Below, in pieces: positions 43,225-52,089 of a DNA stretch of 64,000 nt. The notes under the pieces are model-generated. The model was not told the DNA's origin. It saw only the letters and a list, made by a program, of their open reading frames with translations, and did no database searches. A program made the translations under genes and the position numbers. Numbering within the stretch: the first letter of the stretch is position 1; each line of letters opens with the position of its first letter. The DNA is from an uncultured Arachnia sp. (lineage in GTDB: Bacteria > Actinomycetota > Actinomycetes > Propionibacteriales > Propionibacteriaceae): positions 62,001-126,000 of the forward strand of contig CANLTJ010000004.1 of assembly GCA_947493995.1 (NCBI GenBank). Direction: 5' to 3'.

Positions 43225-43962
43225 GTGTTCATTGGTTTCGGCACGCTCGTCAACGTCGCCACCGTCATGGTGGGCGCGTCTGTGGGCCTTCTCATCGGCA
43301 ATCGCCTGCCGTCGCGCACCCGCTCGCTGGTGACCGACGCCCTGGGGCTCGTCACCATCGTGATCGGCATCTTCGCCTGCCTCTCGATAAACAGCGACGC
43401 CGTCGTCGCATCGCTCGGTCCCGGGGTGGGGTTGCTCGTGGTGCTGGGGGCGCTGTTGCCGGGTGCGCTGCTCGGGTCGTGGCTCAAGCTCACCGAACGG
43501 CTCGAAGGGGGAGCTGAGCGCCTGAAGACGCGGCTCGGCAGAGGCGGTTCCCAGCATTTTGTGGAGGGTCTCATCACGCCGGTTCTGGTGTTCTGCGTGG
43601 GGCCGTTGACGATCATGGGGTCCATCTCCGACGGCCTCGGGCTGGGGTCGCAGCAACTGCTGGTCAAGTCGGTGCTCGACGGCTTCGCCTCCATTGCCTT
43701 CGCCGCGAGCCTCGGCATCGGGGTGCTGTTCTCGGCCGCGGCCGTGGGACTGATCCAGGGCGGACTGACGCTCGCGGCGTTCCTGCTGGGAGGCTTCCTC
43801 GTCCCCCTCCAGGTGGATCTCCTCGAGGCCACGGGCGGGGTGATCCTTATCGGGTTGGGTCTCAGACTGCTGGAGATCCGCCAGATCCGGGTGGCGGACA
43901 TGCTCCCGGCCCTCCTCTTTGCCCCGATTCTTGCCTGGGGCGTCAGCGCCATACTCTCGTAG
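43225..43962 (+). CDS. DUF554-family membrane protein (YdfK-like)
   Basis: 245 residues, start GTG 43225. Six or seven helices with the family blocks FGTLVNVATVMVGASVGLLIG, FVEGLITPVLVFCVGPLTIMGSISDGL and VLDGFASIAFAASLGIGVLFSA, GGVILIGLGLRLLEI. DUF554 proteins are thought to be transporters, possibly of nucleobases or metals, without firm evidence. It follows DUF5719 by 21 nt and could be the last gene of that unit. Confidence 0.9.
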   Translation: MFIGFGTLVNVATVMVGASVGLLIGNRLPSRTRSLVTDALGLVTIVIGIFACLSINSDAVVASLGPGVGLLVVLGALLPGALLGSWLKLTERLEGGAERLKTRLGRGGSQHFVEGLITPVLVFCVGPLTIMGSISDGLGLGSQQLLVKSVLDGFASIAFAASLGIGVLFSAAAVGLIQGGLTLAAFLLGGFLVPLQVDLLEATGGVILIGLGLRLLEIRQIRVADMLPALLFAPILAWGVSAILS

Positions 43963-44098
43963 CCGCAATCGCGTATGGGCGGTTCGGATCGACGATGCGT
44001 GGCTTTGGTGCCGCGCTCGCTACACGCTGAGAAGCGCCAAGAAGCAACAATCGGAAGCATCCTCGTCTCCCAAAAGCAATGTTGGGTACACTATGAGT

Positions 44099-44539
44099 AT
44101 GGCCGTCAAGAGATCGAGAACCGACGATTCCTCTCGAGGAGTGTCGAGAGAAGCCGTGACGGGGAGGCACGTCAAGCGGGCTGTGGTGGGCAGGACACGC
44201 GGAAGCGCAGTGTCCATTGGGTGGCGCACAGCGTCGGTCGCGGATGCGTTGGGTAGCAGGTCGAAGCTCGCCACGCTGCTCGCGGTCTCCGCTTCGCAGC
44301 CCACTCGGTGGATCGACGGCGATGAGACCCCGAACCTGGAGAATGCGCGGGTGATTGTGGATCTTGACCACGTCATTGCCCGCGCTGGGCTGGTGTGGAA
44401 GCCAGCAGTGACCACTGCCTGGCTCAGCGGACACAACTCCTTCCTCGGGGGAGCGCGCCCGATTGATGTCATCAAGACCGAAGGCGCTGCCGCGGTGATC
44501 GAGGCTCTGGACCAAGAACTCGCTGGCGCCTACGCCTGA
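44099..44539 (+). CDS. Xre/MbcA/ParS-like antitoxin of a RES-domain toxin
   Basis: 146 residues from ATG 44099. TACACT at 44087-44092 is a -10 box directly followed by two in-frame ATGs; the second, 6 nt away, fits a leaderless start. Residues 1-45 are basic; the following SVADALGSRSKLATLLAVSASQPTRWIDGDETPNLENA holds an Xre-like HTH (short motifs KLATLLAVSASQPTRW, TPNLENA), and ARPIDVIKTEGAAAVIEALDQELAGAYA is the toxin-binding end typical of MbcA/ParS. It shares one base with the toxin start. The gap 43963-44098 holds only its promoter. Confidence 0.82.
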   Translation: MAVKRSRTDDSSRGVSREAVTGRHVKRAVVGRTRGSAVSIGWRTASVADALGSRSKLATLLAVSASQPTRWIDGDETPNLENARVIVDLDHVIARAGLVWKPAVTTAWLSGHNSFLGGARPIDVIKTEGAAAVIEALDQELAGAYA

Positions 44540-45108
44540 TGCTGCTGTATCGCGTCTTCCTCCACGACCCAGCAGCATCACCAAAACGTCCCGGGCACCC
44601 GCTGTATCTGCACCGGCCCCAGGGGAGTGGGCGATGGGACAATCCATCACTCTATGACGCGTGGTACCTCTCACCCTCGGCCGAGAGTGCGGTTGGGGAG
44701 AGCTTCGGCAACATTCCAATATGGAGTAGTGACATGCTCGAGCATCCGACGGGGTTGCGCCGCGCGCTTGCAACGTTCTCCGCGCCGGATGACTTGTCGG
44801 TGTTCGACTTCGACGATCCGACAAACCTGCTCCGTGTCGGTATGCGCCCAAGTCAAGTGGTCATCCGCAACAAAGGTTTCACACAGGGCAAGGCCGCGGA
44901 GGTGTTCAGACAGCAGGATGCCGATGGCAGCCGCAAGTGGGATGCGCTGAGGTGGTGGTCCTTTCATCGGCCAACCTGGACCAACTTGATGCTCTGGGCA
45001 ATCGCAGGCGAATCGGTGCCCATCACGCTCGAAGACGTGCAAGCGTTGGACCTCGCCTCGACACCGCTGGCAGAGGCTGCGAAGGGGTTGCACAGGCCAC
45101 TTCGGTAG
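44539..45108 (+). CDS. RES-domain toxin
   Basis: 189 residues. LLYRVFLHD opens the RES fold; GRWDNPSLYDAWYLSPSAESAVGE contains Arg32, Tyr43 and Glu49/Glu54, and WWSFHRPTWTN contains Ser141, matching the Arg-Glu-Ser triad for which the domain is named. RES toxins degrade NAD+ (phosphorolysis in MbcT). Overlap of stop and start (TGATG) with the antitoxin gene ties the pair. No trace of damage is visible. Confidence 0.87.
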   Translation: MLLYRVFLHDPAASPKRPGHPLYLHRPQGSGRWDNPSLYDAWYLSPSAESAVGESFGNIPIWSSDMLEHPTGLRRALATFSAPDDLSVFDFDDPTNLLRVGMRPSQVVIRNKGFTQGKAAEVFRQQDADGSRKWDALRWWSFHRPTWTNLMLWAIAGESVPITLEDVQALDLASTPLAEAAKGLHRPLR

Positions 45109-45160
45109 GGGGCAGCCCTCGCAAGCCCGCCAACCAGCGAATCCCCGCAGTCCGGCGCTT

Positions 45161-45598
45161 TCAGTCGTCCCACTCGGCTTCGTCGATGCCGGTCAGTTCC
45201 TGGATACCGACGCCGGTCAGCGCGCTGAGTTGTTCGACGATGGTGCGGTACACCAGGCGGCGCAACTGCGTGCGGTTGGAGGAACGGTGCTCCAGCGGCC
45301 GCTCGTACAGCACCACGCGCGCCTTGGATGAGCCGGTGCCCTCCAGGGCGGCGGACATCGGCACGCGGTCTGCGGACCAGGTGGGTGACCACTGGGGTAC
45401 GTCTTCCACGCCGACGAGGATGCCGTCGAAGGCGCGGGGATGCACCGCGGTGACGGCGGCCATCGCGTCGGTGACGCACTCGGTGAAGAACTCCGAGCGG
45501 TTGGGACGGTGCAGTGGAACGGGGGCGGAGGAGAACGCGTGCGGAAGTGCGAGGGGGCCGCGGATTCCGCGATCGTGTCGGTCCCTGGTGCGTGGCAT
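45161..45598 (-). CDS. Rv3259-like zincin-fold protein without HExxH
   Basis: 145 residues. FFTECVTDAMAAVTAVHPRAFDGILVGVEDVP, KARVVLYERPLEHRSSNRTQLRRLVYRTIVEQLSALTGVG and the end IDEAEWDD follow, in outline, the small zincin-like family annotated as metallopeptidase. Where true members have HExxH this one has VEQLS, as does the M. tuberculosis relative Rv3259 as far as I remember, so peptidase activity is unlikely. It is divergent from DUF3499, the same pairing as in M. tuberculosis. Confidence 0.8.
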   Translation of the reverse strand: MPRTRDRHDRGIRGPLALPHAFSSAPVPLHRPNRSEFFTECVTDAMAAVTAVHPRAFDGILVGVEDVPQWSPTWSADRVPMSAALEGTGSSKARVVLYERPLEHRSSNRTQLRRLVYRTIVEQLSALTGVGIQELTGIDEAEWDD

Positions 45599-45636
45599 GG
45601 CGCAACTCTAGCCAGTGATGCCGGTACCCTCATCGA

Positions 45637-45999
45637 GTGCGCCGATGTACCAGAACAGCCTGCCTGTCGCCCGCCGTGGCAACCATGACCTACGTCTATG
45701 CGGATTCGACGGCGGTGGTGGGACCGCTCACGGCCGCCCACGTCCCGGGCGCCTTCGACCTGTGCGATGACCACATGCGGCGGACCAGCACCCCCCGGGG
45801 CTGGGACATCATCCGGCTTCCACTGGAGGATGCGCCGCCGGTGCGGATGCCGCAGGACGACTTGTTGGCACTTGCCGACGCGGTACGCGAGATCGGGCTG
45901 AGGCATGACGAGCCCGAACCCGACGCCACCGAGCTCTCGCTCGAACCGGAGGTGTTGCGCACGGCGGGACACCTGCGCCTGCTGGGGAGCGTGGACTAG
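45637..45999 (+). CDS. DUF3499-family protein
   Basis: 120 residues from GTG 45637, 6 nt after TACCCT (leaderless). RRCTRTACLSPAVATMTYVYADSTAVVGPL and FDLCDDHMRRTSTPRGWDIIRL are the DUF3499 blocks (motifs CTRTAC, TYVYADSTAVVGPL, LCDDH), with a possible zinc site from Cys/Cys/Cys/His. M. tuberculosis Rv3258c is the likely counterpart. The function is unknown. Confidence 0.88.
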   Translation: MRRCTRTACLSPAVATMTYVYADSTAVVGPLTAAHVPGAFDLCDDHMRRTSTPRGWDIIRLPLEDAPPVRMPQDDLLALADAVREIGLRHDEPEPDATELSLEPEVLRTAGHLRLLGSVD

Positions 46000-46009
46000 G
46001 CTTCCCCTC

Positions 46010-47422
46010 GTGTTGACACCCGGGATCTTCAAGGCCAACGACATCCGTGGCGTCTTCTCGGGCGACAGCCCTGAATGGGACACCGATGGGGCCCGACGGC
46101 TCGGCGCGGCGTTCGTCTCCCTGCTCGGTCTGGACGGTCAAGAGTTCGTCATGGGACGCGACATGCGCCTGGGTGGAGAGCAACTCTCCGCTGCCTTTGC
46201 CGATGGAGCACGGCGCGCCGGTGGGGGCGTCGTGGACGTCGGCCTCACCTCCACGGACCAGCTCTGGTTCGCCTCCGGATGGCTGTCCCTTCCGGGCGTG
46301 CAGTTCACCGCAAGCCACAACCCGGCCGAGTACAACGGCATCAAGTTCTGCCTCGCTGACGCCCGTCCTGTCGCCCCTGACTTCACCGCCCGAATCCGCG
46401 ACGCCGCCCAGGGGATCGAGATCGGTGATGAGGCCGTCGGCTCCATCCGTGAGGTCGACACACTCAACGCCTATGCCCGCAAGCTGACAGAGCTGGTGCC
46501 CGTGGGTGAGGGCCGCGAACTGAAGGTAGTCATCGACGCCGGAAACGGCATGGCTGGCCACATCGTGGACAGGGCGCTGCTGGGGCGCGGCCTTGAGGTC
46601 ATCGGCCTCTACCTGGAACCCGACGGCTTCTTTCCCAACCATCCCGCCAATCCGCTTGAACCGGAGAACCTGATGGATGCGCGCGCCGCCGTCATGGGCC
46701 ACGACGCGGACCTCGCGCTGGTCTTCGACGGGGATGCTGACCGCTGTTTCATCATCGACGAGCGGGGCGAGGTGGTGGATCCCTCCGTCATCACAGCCAT
46801 GATCGCCGTAGCGGAGCTACAGAAAGAGCCCGGCGCCACCATCGTGGTGAACAAGATCACCTCGTGGGGGGTGGCGGAAGTTGTTGCTGACAAGGGCGAC
46901 GTGATCACATCGCGCGTGGGACACACCTTCGTCAAGGCTCTGATGGCGGAACATGATGCCGTCTTCGGCGGGGAACACTCCGCTCACTACTACTTCCGCG
47001 ACTTCTGGTTCGCGGACACCGGGATGCTGGCGGCTCTTCACGTCATGGAGATGGTGCGTGCCGCGGACGAACCGTTGTCGCAGCTCGTCGAAGAGTACGA
47101 CACGTGGCACCGCTCCGGTGAACTCAACTCGCCGGTGAGCGACGCCGTCGCCTGCCAGGACGCCGTCGCCCGGGCGCTGGGGGAGAGGGGCGTCGAGGAC
47201 CGGATCGACGGTCTGACCGTGGAGAATCGGGCCGAGGGCTGGTGGGTGAACCTGCGGGCAAGCAACACCGAGCCATTGCTGCGGCTCAATGTGGAGGCCC
47301 GTGAAGCGGAGCAGATGGTCGCGCTCCGCGACGAGGTGCTCGGCATCATCAAGCACAGCCGCAGTGAAGGGCCCACCCACCTGGATTCAGTTGATAGCTC
47401 GGAGAAGGAGATCGCAACATGA
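46010..47422 (+). CDS. manB: phosphomannomutase/phosphoglucomutase
   Basis: 470 residues from GTG 46010, 7 nt after TAGGCT (leaderless). FKANDIRG, TASHNPAEYNG with the phosphoserine, VFDGDADRCFIID as metal loop, GGEHSAHYYFRDFWFADTG (GEHS substrate loop) and the C-terminal RASNTEPLLRLNVEA are all present, in the order of alpha-D-phosphohexomutases. It should make mannose-1-phosphate for ManC. Trm112-like and SIS-domain genes follow closely, as in M. tuberculosis. Confidence 0.94.
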   Translation: MLTPGIFKANDIRGVFSGDSPEWDTDGARRLGAAFVSLLGLDGQEFVMGRDMRLGGEQLSAAFADGARRAGGGVVDVGLTSTDQLWFASGWLSLPGVQFTASHNPAEYNGIKFCLADARPVAPDFTARIRDAAQGIEIGDEAVGSIREVDTLNAYARKLTELVPVGEGRELKVVIDAGNGMAGHIVDRALLGRGLEVIGLYLEPDGFFPNHPANPLEPENLMDARAAVMGHDADLALVFDGDADRCFIIDERGEVVDPSVITAMIAVAELQKEPGATIVVNKITSWGVAEVVADKGDVITSRVGHTFVKALMAEHDAVFGGEHSAHYYFRDFWFADTGMLAALHVMEMVRAADEPLSQLVEEYDTWHRSGELNSPVSDAVACQDAVARALGERGVEDRIDGLTVENRAEGWWVNLRASNTEPLLRLNVEAREAEQMVALRDEVLGIIKHSRSEGPTHLDSVDSSEKEIAT

Positions 47423-47610
47423 GTGAAGAACAGATGGACCTGTCGCCGGAGTTCCTGGCCATAGCGGCCTGCCCCAACTGTCACGCCAAGTTCGCCGTCG
47501 ACTACGACGCCGCCGAGCTCGTGTGCACGAGCCAGGCCTGCGGTCTCGCGTACCCGGTACGCGACAGGATCCCGGTCCTGTTGATCGACCAGGCCCGCTC
47601 CACGCTGTAG
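47419..47610 (+). CDS. Trm112-family small zinc protein
   Basis: 63 residues. Cysteines C18, C21, C36 and C41 form the zinc ribbon (CPNCHAKF, VCTSQACGLAYPVRDRIPVLL). Trm112 proteins are small partner subunits of methyltransferases and glycosylation enzymes. It overlaps the phosphomannomutase stop by 4 nt. Confidence 0.9.
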   Translation: MSEEQMDLSPEFLAIAACPNCHAKFAVDYDAAELVCTSQACGLAYPVRDRIPVLLIDQARSTL

Positions 47611-47620
47611 GGGGGGAATT

Positions 47621-48637
47621 GTGGCCACGACCGAATTCGACGATGCTCGCCTGGAAGCACCGGAACTCGTCAACGATGAACAGCTGCGTCGGCTGGCGGA
47701 GGCCGGGGCACGCATCCGTAAGGCGTGCCTGAGCGAACCCAGGGGCACCGCCACACGCGCCGACCGACCCCGGGGAGTACTGGTACTGGGCGCTGAGGCC
47801 CGTCTCGTCCGGGCTGTCCTCGAACCCGTCTGCCCCGTCCCCTTCCTCGCCTGGCCCGGACCGACGTTGCCGGCGTGGGTGGGGCCACTGGATCTCGTGG
47901 TTGCACTCGGCGGGCACGACGCACAGATGTGGGAGAACGCATGCACCCACGAGGCCGCCCGGCGGGGCGCCACACTCATCGTGGCTGCCCCGGAGAGCTC
48001 CCAGCTCGCGGCCGCCGGCTCCTCGCACTCCACAACTCTGATCGGCATGGCCGAGGGCGACGCGATGGCCGCCGCCGTTGCGGTCCTGGAGTTGCTGGGA
48101 CTGCTGGAGTTGGGGCCGCCCGTCAACCCGGGCCACGTGGCCGACGCCGCAGACCTCGTCGCGGAATCGTGTTCCCCGCTGAGGGAGGTGGGCTCCAACC
48201 CGGCCAAGGACATTGCGCTGGGACTCGCCGACGCGCTGCCCCTCGTCTGGGGCGGAACAACCCTCGCAGGCCGGGCATCCAGACGCATCGCAGAGGCACT
48301 GCGTCGCGCCAGCGGCCGACCCGCACTGGCCGCGGACGCCGACGAGCTTGAGACCATCCTCCGGGCGGTGACGCCCCGGGACCCCTTCGCCGACCCCTTC
48401 GAGTCGGGAGGAGAGATGGTCCCGGTGCTCCTGCTGCTGGACGATGACAAGGTGCCCGACCGGCTGACCGACGTTCCGCGACGCCTGACCACGCTGGCGG
48501 ACTCCGTCGGGGTGCGAGTGTGCCGCATCACCTCCGGTGACGCATCCCTGGAGAGCAACGACGTGGAACGCTACGTGACGCTGCTGCAACAGGGACGCTA
48601 CGCAGCGGCGTATCTGCGCATAGGACTGGGGACGTGA
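47621..48637 (+). CDS. SIS-domain protein (phosphoglucose/phosphomannose isomerase-like)
   Basis: 338 residues from GTG 47621. The central part (DLVVALGGHDAQMWENACTHEAARRGATLIVAAPESS; KDIALGLADALPLVWGGTTLAGRASRRIAEAL, in outline) follows the bifunctional phosphoglucose/phosphomannose isomerase relatives such as Rv3256c. Catalytic residues are not obvious, and the N-terminal half is Ala/Arg-rich. Context after phosphomannomutase suggests mannose-6-phosphate or a regulatory role. Confidence 0.75.
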   Translation: MATTEFDDARLEAPELVNDEQLRRLAEAGARIRKACLSEPRGTATRADRPRGVLVLGAEARLVRAVLEPVCPVPFLAWPGPTLPAWVGPLDLVVALGGHDAQMWENACTHEAARRGATLIVAAPESSQLAAAGSSHSTTLIGMAEGDAMAAAVAVLELLGLLELGPPVNPGHVADAADLVAESCSPLREVGSNPAKDIALGLADALPLVWGGTTLAGRASRRIAEALRRASGRPALAADADELETILRAVTPRDPFADPFESGGEMVPVLLLLDDDKVPDRLTDVPRRLTTLADSVGVRVCRITSGDASLESNDVERYVTLLQQGRYAAAYLRIGLGT

Positions 48638-48716
48638 ACCCCGCAGCGACGACCCGTACCGCGACCCTGTCCCAGCACCCGTCCCATTCCAGGAACCATC
48701 CAACGCAGGAGGCCGC

Positions 48717-49172
48717 ATGATTCGCGTACTGGTCCTCAACGGACCCAATCTCGGACGCCTCGGCGTCCGCCAACCCGAGATCTACGGGGCAACGACACAC
48801 GACGAGCTGGCCAATCACCTGACGGACACCGGAGAGGCGCTGGGTCTCGATGTGGAGGTGCGCCAGACGAACCACGAGGGCGAGATGCTGGACTGGCTCG
48901 GGGAGGCCGCTGACGCCGAAATCCCCGTCGTTCTCAACCCCGCGGGATGGTCACACACCTCCATCGCCATCGCCGACGCCGTCGCTCAGCTGGATCTGGT
49001 GGTGGAGGTACACATCAGCAACGTGCACGCCCGGGAGGACTTCCGGAGTCATCTCGTGGTGTCGCCGTACGCCACCGGTGTCATCACCGGACTGGGGCTC
49101 GGTGGCTATGACCTGGCCCTCACCCACATCGCCGCCACAGCGGAGCTCGACGGGGATCCTGCCGAGGACTGA
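48717..49172 (+). CDS. aroQ: type II 3-dehydroquinate dehydratase
   Basis: 151 residues. VLVLNGPNLGRLGVRQPEIYG has the catalytic Tyr23; NPAGWSHTSIAIADAV is the substrate loop (usual form NPGAYTHTS; changed here to NPAGWSHTS), and ISNVHAREDFR has the catalytic His104. It dehydrates 3-dehydroquinate in the shikimate pathway. An AGGAGG ribosome-binding site lies 7 nt before ATG 48717. No other shikimate gene is near. Confidence 0.94.
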   Translation: MIRVLVLNGPNLGRLGVRQPEIYGATTHDELANHLTDTGEALGLDVEVRQTNHEGEMLDWLGEAADAEIPVVLNPAGWSHTSIAIADAVAQLDLVVEVHISNVHAREDFRSHLVVSPYATGVITGLGLGGYDLALTHIAATAELDGDPAED

Positions 49173-49300
49173 CTCGTCGCCCCCGAGATTGTGGCGTCGA
49201 CCGTGAGGACGGGCACCGCGGAGAAGGCGGTCACTGGGGTCACAGGGCGGGTGTATGACGGGTTCGTCAACAGTCCCAGTGGGACCGGTAGGCTGAGGAT

Positions 49301-50725
49301 GTGGATTTTCGAGTAGCAGACCTGTCCCTTGCCGAGTTCGGACGCAAGGAAATCACCCTTGCCGAACACGAGATGCCCGGCCTCATGGCCATGCGGGAGC
49401 GTTTCGGCGACTCCCAGCCACTCGCCGGCGCCCGCATCGCGGGCTCACTGCACATGACCGTGCAGACGGCCGTGCTGATCGAAACGTTGGTGGCGCTCGG
49501 CGCCCGTGTCCGCTGGGCGTCGTGCAACATCTTCTCCACCCAGGACCATGCGGCCGCAGCGGTCGTCGTCGGGCCTGATGGAACCCCTGAGGAGCCGGCG
49601 GGCGTACCGGTGTTCGCGTGGAAGGGCGAAACGTTGGACGAGTACTGGTGGTGCGCCCGCCAGATCCTGCAATGGCCCGGGGACGAATTCGCCAACATGA
49701 TCCTGGACGACGGCGGTGACGCCACCATGCTCGTCCACCAGGGATTGGCCGCACAGCGAGCTGGCGAGGTGCCTGCCGACGAGTCGTCGGACTCCGAGGA
49801 GTTCCGCGCCGTCAAGGCCGCTCTGCGGGAGGTTCACGGCACAGTGGACTGGGAGGCAGTCGCCGACGCGATCATCGGCGTCACGGAGGAGACCACGACG
49901 GGCGTGCACCGCCTGTACGAGATGGGTCGCGACGGGTCCCTGCTCTTCCCGGCCATCAATGTCAACGATGCGGTCACCAAGTCCAAGTTCGACAACAAGT
50001 ACGGATGCCGCCACTCGCTGATCGACGGCATCAACCGCGCCACCGACGTCCTCATCGGCGGAAAAGTCGCCGTCGTCTGCGGTTACGGCGACGTCGGCAA
50101 GGGGTCAGCCGAGTCCCTCCGGGGTCAGGGAGCCCGGGTCATCGTTACCGAGGTGGACCCCATCTGTGCGCTGCAGGCCGCGATGGATGGCTATCAGGTG
50201 TCCGCGCTGGACAGCGTCGTCGAGACCGCCGACATCTTCATCACGGCCACCGGTTGCCTGAACGTGATCTCGGCGGATCACATGGCGCGCATGAAGCATC
50301 AGGCGATCGTCGGCAACATCGGCCATTTCGACAACGAGATCGACATGGCCGGCTTGATGGCCACCTCGGGAATCGAGCGCACCACCATCAAGCCGCAGGT
50401 GGATGAGTGGCGTTTCACGGACGGACATTCGATCATCGTGTTGAGTGAGGGCCGCCTCCTGAATCTCGGCAACGCCACGGGCCACCCGTCGTTCGTGATG
50501 AGCAACTCCTTCACCAACCAGGTGCTGGCGCAGATCGAGCTGTTCACCACGCCCGACGCATACCCCATCGGCGTGCACGTGCTGCCGAAGCACCTCGACG
50601 AGGAAGTCGCTCGGCTGCACCTCGCGGCGCTGGGTGTGGAGTTGACGGAGCTGACGCCTCTGCAGGCCGAGTACCTCGGTGTGCCGGTGGAGGGCCCGTA
50701 CAAGTCGGACCACTACCGCTACTGA
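49301..50725 (+). CDS. sahH: S-adenosyl-L-homocysteine hydrolase (adenosylhomocysteinase)
   Basis: 474 residues from GTG 49301, 6 nt after TAGGCT (leaderless). [76 protein letters not shown] (NAD site, motif GYGDVGKG) and the C-terminal [10 protein letters not shown] match the family throughout, including the extra loop of about 40 residues found in actinobacterial enzymes. It removes S-adenosylhomocysteine after methylation. The leaderless start leaves no space for a 5' riboswitch. Confidence 0.96.
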   Translation: MDFRVADLSLAEFGRKEITLAEHEMPGLMAMRERFGDSQPLAGARIAGSLHMTVQTAVLIETLVALGARVRWASCNIFSTQDHAAAAVVVGPDGTPEEPAGVPVFAWKGETLDEYWWCARQILQWPGDEFANMILDDGGDATMLVHQGLAAQRAGEVPADESSDSEEFRAVKAALREVHGTVDWEAVADAIIGVTEETTTGVHRLYEMGRDGSLLFPAINVNDAVTKSKFDNKYGCRHSLIDGINRATDVLIGGKVAVVCGYGDVGKGSAESLRGQGARVIVTEVDPICALQAAMDGYQVSALDSVVETADIFITATGCLNVISADHMARMKHQAIVGNIGHFDNEIDMAGLMATSGIERTTIKPQVDEWRFTDGHSIIVLSEGRLLNLGNATGHPSFVMSNSFTNQVLAQIELFTTPDAYPIGVHVLPKHLDEEVARLHLAALGVELTELTPLQAEYLGVPVEGPYKSDHYRY

Positions 50726-50760
50726 TCGCTGGAATACCACTGGTCTTCCCCACACCAGCC

Positions 50761-50783
50761 GTAGCGTGGCACACCAGCGCTAC
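50761..50783. terminator. bidirectional terminator between sahH and DUF3039
   Basis: GTAGCGTGG pairs with CCA and CGCTAC over a 4-nt loop with one bulge (9 bp). It lies about 35 nt beyond the sahH stop and about 80 nt beyond the end of the convergent DUF3039 gene. A palindromic word TACCACTGGT occurs on both sides, at 50735 and 50801. Confidence 0.55.
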
Positions 50784-50865
50784 ATCACAGGTGAGGCGAG
50801 TACCACTGGTAATCACATCGGCGCGGAACGGTTCGCACCCCGGAAGAGGGACTGAGCGCTCGGGT

Positions 50866-51114
50866 CTACTTGCCCTTGCCCGGGTTCATGGACTCCCAGA
50901 TCTCCTTGCAGTCAGGACACACCGGGTATTTTTCCGGGTTGCGGGACGGCACCCACACCTTTCCGCAGAGCGCCACGACGGGGGTGCCCGTGACCATCGC
51001 CTTCATCAGTTTGTCCTTCGGGACGTAGTGGGAGAACCGCTCGTGATCGCCGTCCTCCACCTGTGATGTGCGCTCGTCAACGACTGTCTCGGCTCCCGGG
51101 GCAAGTTCACTCAT
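50866..51114 (-). CDS. DUF3039-family zinc-ribbon protein
   Basis: 82 residues. FSHYVPKDKLMKAMVTGTPVVALCGKVWVPSRNPEKYPVCPDCKEIW carries the DUF3039 signature (pieces: RFSHYVPKDKLM, VVALCGKVWVPSR, YPVCPDCKEIW), with three or four cysteines that probably bind zinc. The family is widespread in actinobacteria; function unknown. Confidence 0.88.
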   Translation of the reverse strand: MSELAPGAETVVDERTSQVEDGDHERFSHYVPKDKLMKAMVTGTPVVALCGKVWVPSRNPEKYPVCPDCKEIWESMNPGKGK

Positions 51115-51332
51115 GTCACAAGTCTAATCTCACAGCGCACACCGACACCCGCACCTGGCCGGTTGAGCTCCGGGCCCTGTGGTTACTGTCATCTCCTGGT
51201 TCTGATCCGCAACCTGCGCCCACGCGTCGCAAAGTCGGGCTTTCGTGGGAGTTGCGAACCAGAACCGTGCTGGACGCGTCGCCGCCGTCGCGTCCGTCGA
51301 TCGGGAGCCGAAGGACATGGCAGGATGAAGGC

Positions 51333-52070
51333 ATGAGTTCTTCGGCAGAATCGCCACCGGCCGGGTGGTACCCCGATCCTGCGGGATCCGGTGGGCAGCG
51401 CTACTGGGATGGCGGTAATTGGTCACAGGTCACGAGACCCTCGAATGCTGCGCCTGCGGACTACGTTCCGCAGGAGGATCAGGCAGCGTCGCAGTCATCC
51501 CTCGATCAAGCGCATACAACTCAGCGCACCGAATCCGGACAGGCGCGCTGGGCGCCGACGAGCAGTGAACTGGGCATGGCGCGTCAGCCGGTACTGGCAG
51601 GGTTCTGGTGGCGGGTGCTGGCCGCGATCCTGGACTCGCTCATTCTCGTCATCCCCATGGGTCTACTCATGCTCGTGATCCTGCCGGGCCCCGTCGACGA
51701 AGTGCTGCAGTACTTCAACGACACAATGAATGCCAGTCTCAATGCGGGCGCCCTGCCGGCGGAGCCGGCCGGGGCTATCGCATCGATCAATCTCTTCTCG
51801 GCCGTCGTGGTGTTCCTGTACCGAACAGTGTTCGTTGCGTTGAAGGGGGGCACGCTCGGCAAACTCATTCTTGGCCTGCGGGTTCTGAGGGTTGACGCAG
51901 CCGTCGGCACCACCCCCCCATGGGGCACCTCTGCGTTGCGCGCTGCAGCGGCGGGGCTGCTGGGCTGGATCGCCCTGATTGGTCTGCTGGATGTCCTGGT
52001 GATGCTGTTCACCCCCAAGAAGCAAACGTTGCACGACATAGTGGCTCGAACCATCGTGTACAAGAAGTGA
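51333..52070 (+). CDS. DUF2510/RDD-family membrane protein
   Basis: 245 residues from ATG 51333. The N-terminal PAGWYPDPAGSGGQRYWDG is a DUF2510 segment, a Gln/Ser-rich linker follows, and residues about 90-240 form an RDD domain with three membrane helices: GFWWRVLAAILDSLIL (Arg/Asp pair), GGTLGKLILGLRVLR and QTLHDIVARTIVY. RDD proteins are probably transporters or ion-flux proteins. The next gene, malQ, starts 19 nt downstream. Confidence 0.88.
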   Translation: MSSSAESPPAGWYPDPAGSGGQRYWDGGNWSQVTRPSNAAPADYVPQEDQAASQSSLDQAHTTQRTESGQARWAPTSSELGMARQPVLAGFWWRVLAAILDSLILVIPMGLLMLVILPGPVDEVLQYFNDTMNASLNAGALPAEPAGAIASINLFSAVVVFLYRTVFVALKGGTLGKLILGLRVLRVDAAVGTTPPWGTSALRAAAAGLLGWIALIGLLDVLVMLFTPKKQTLHDIVARTIVYKK

Positions 52071-52089
52071 CCCAGAAGGACTACAGGCT

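Noticed and set aside
47038..48558. 506-codon minus-strand frame over phosphomannomutase and the SIS-domain gene
   Set aside because: Spans three real genes in antisense and is Ser/Arg/Ala-rich without domains.
49173..49300. Possible S-adenosylhomocysteine riboswitch before sahH
   Set aside because: The TAGGCT box lies 6 nt before the GTG, so the transcript is probably leaderless, and I could not see the paired elements of an SAH riboswitch.
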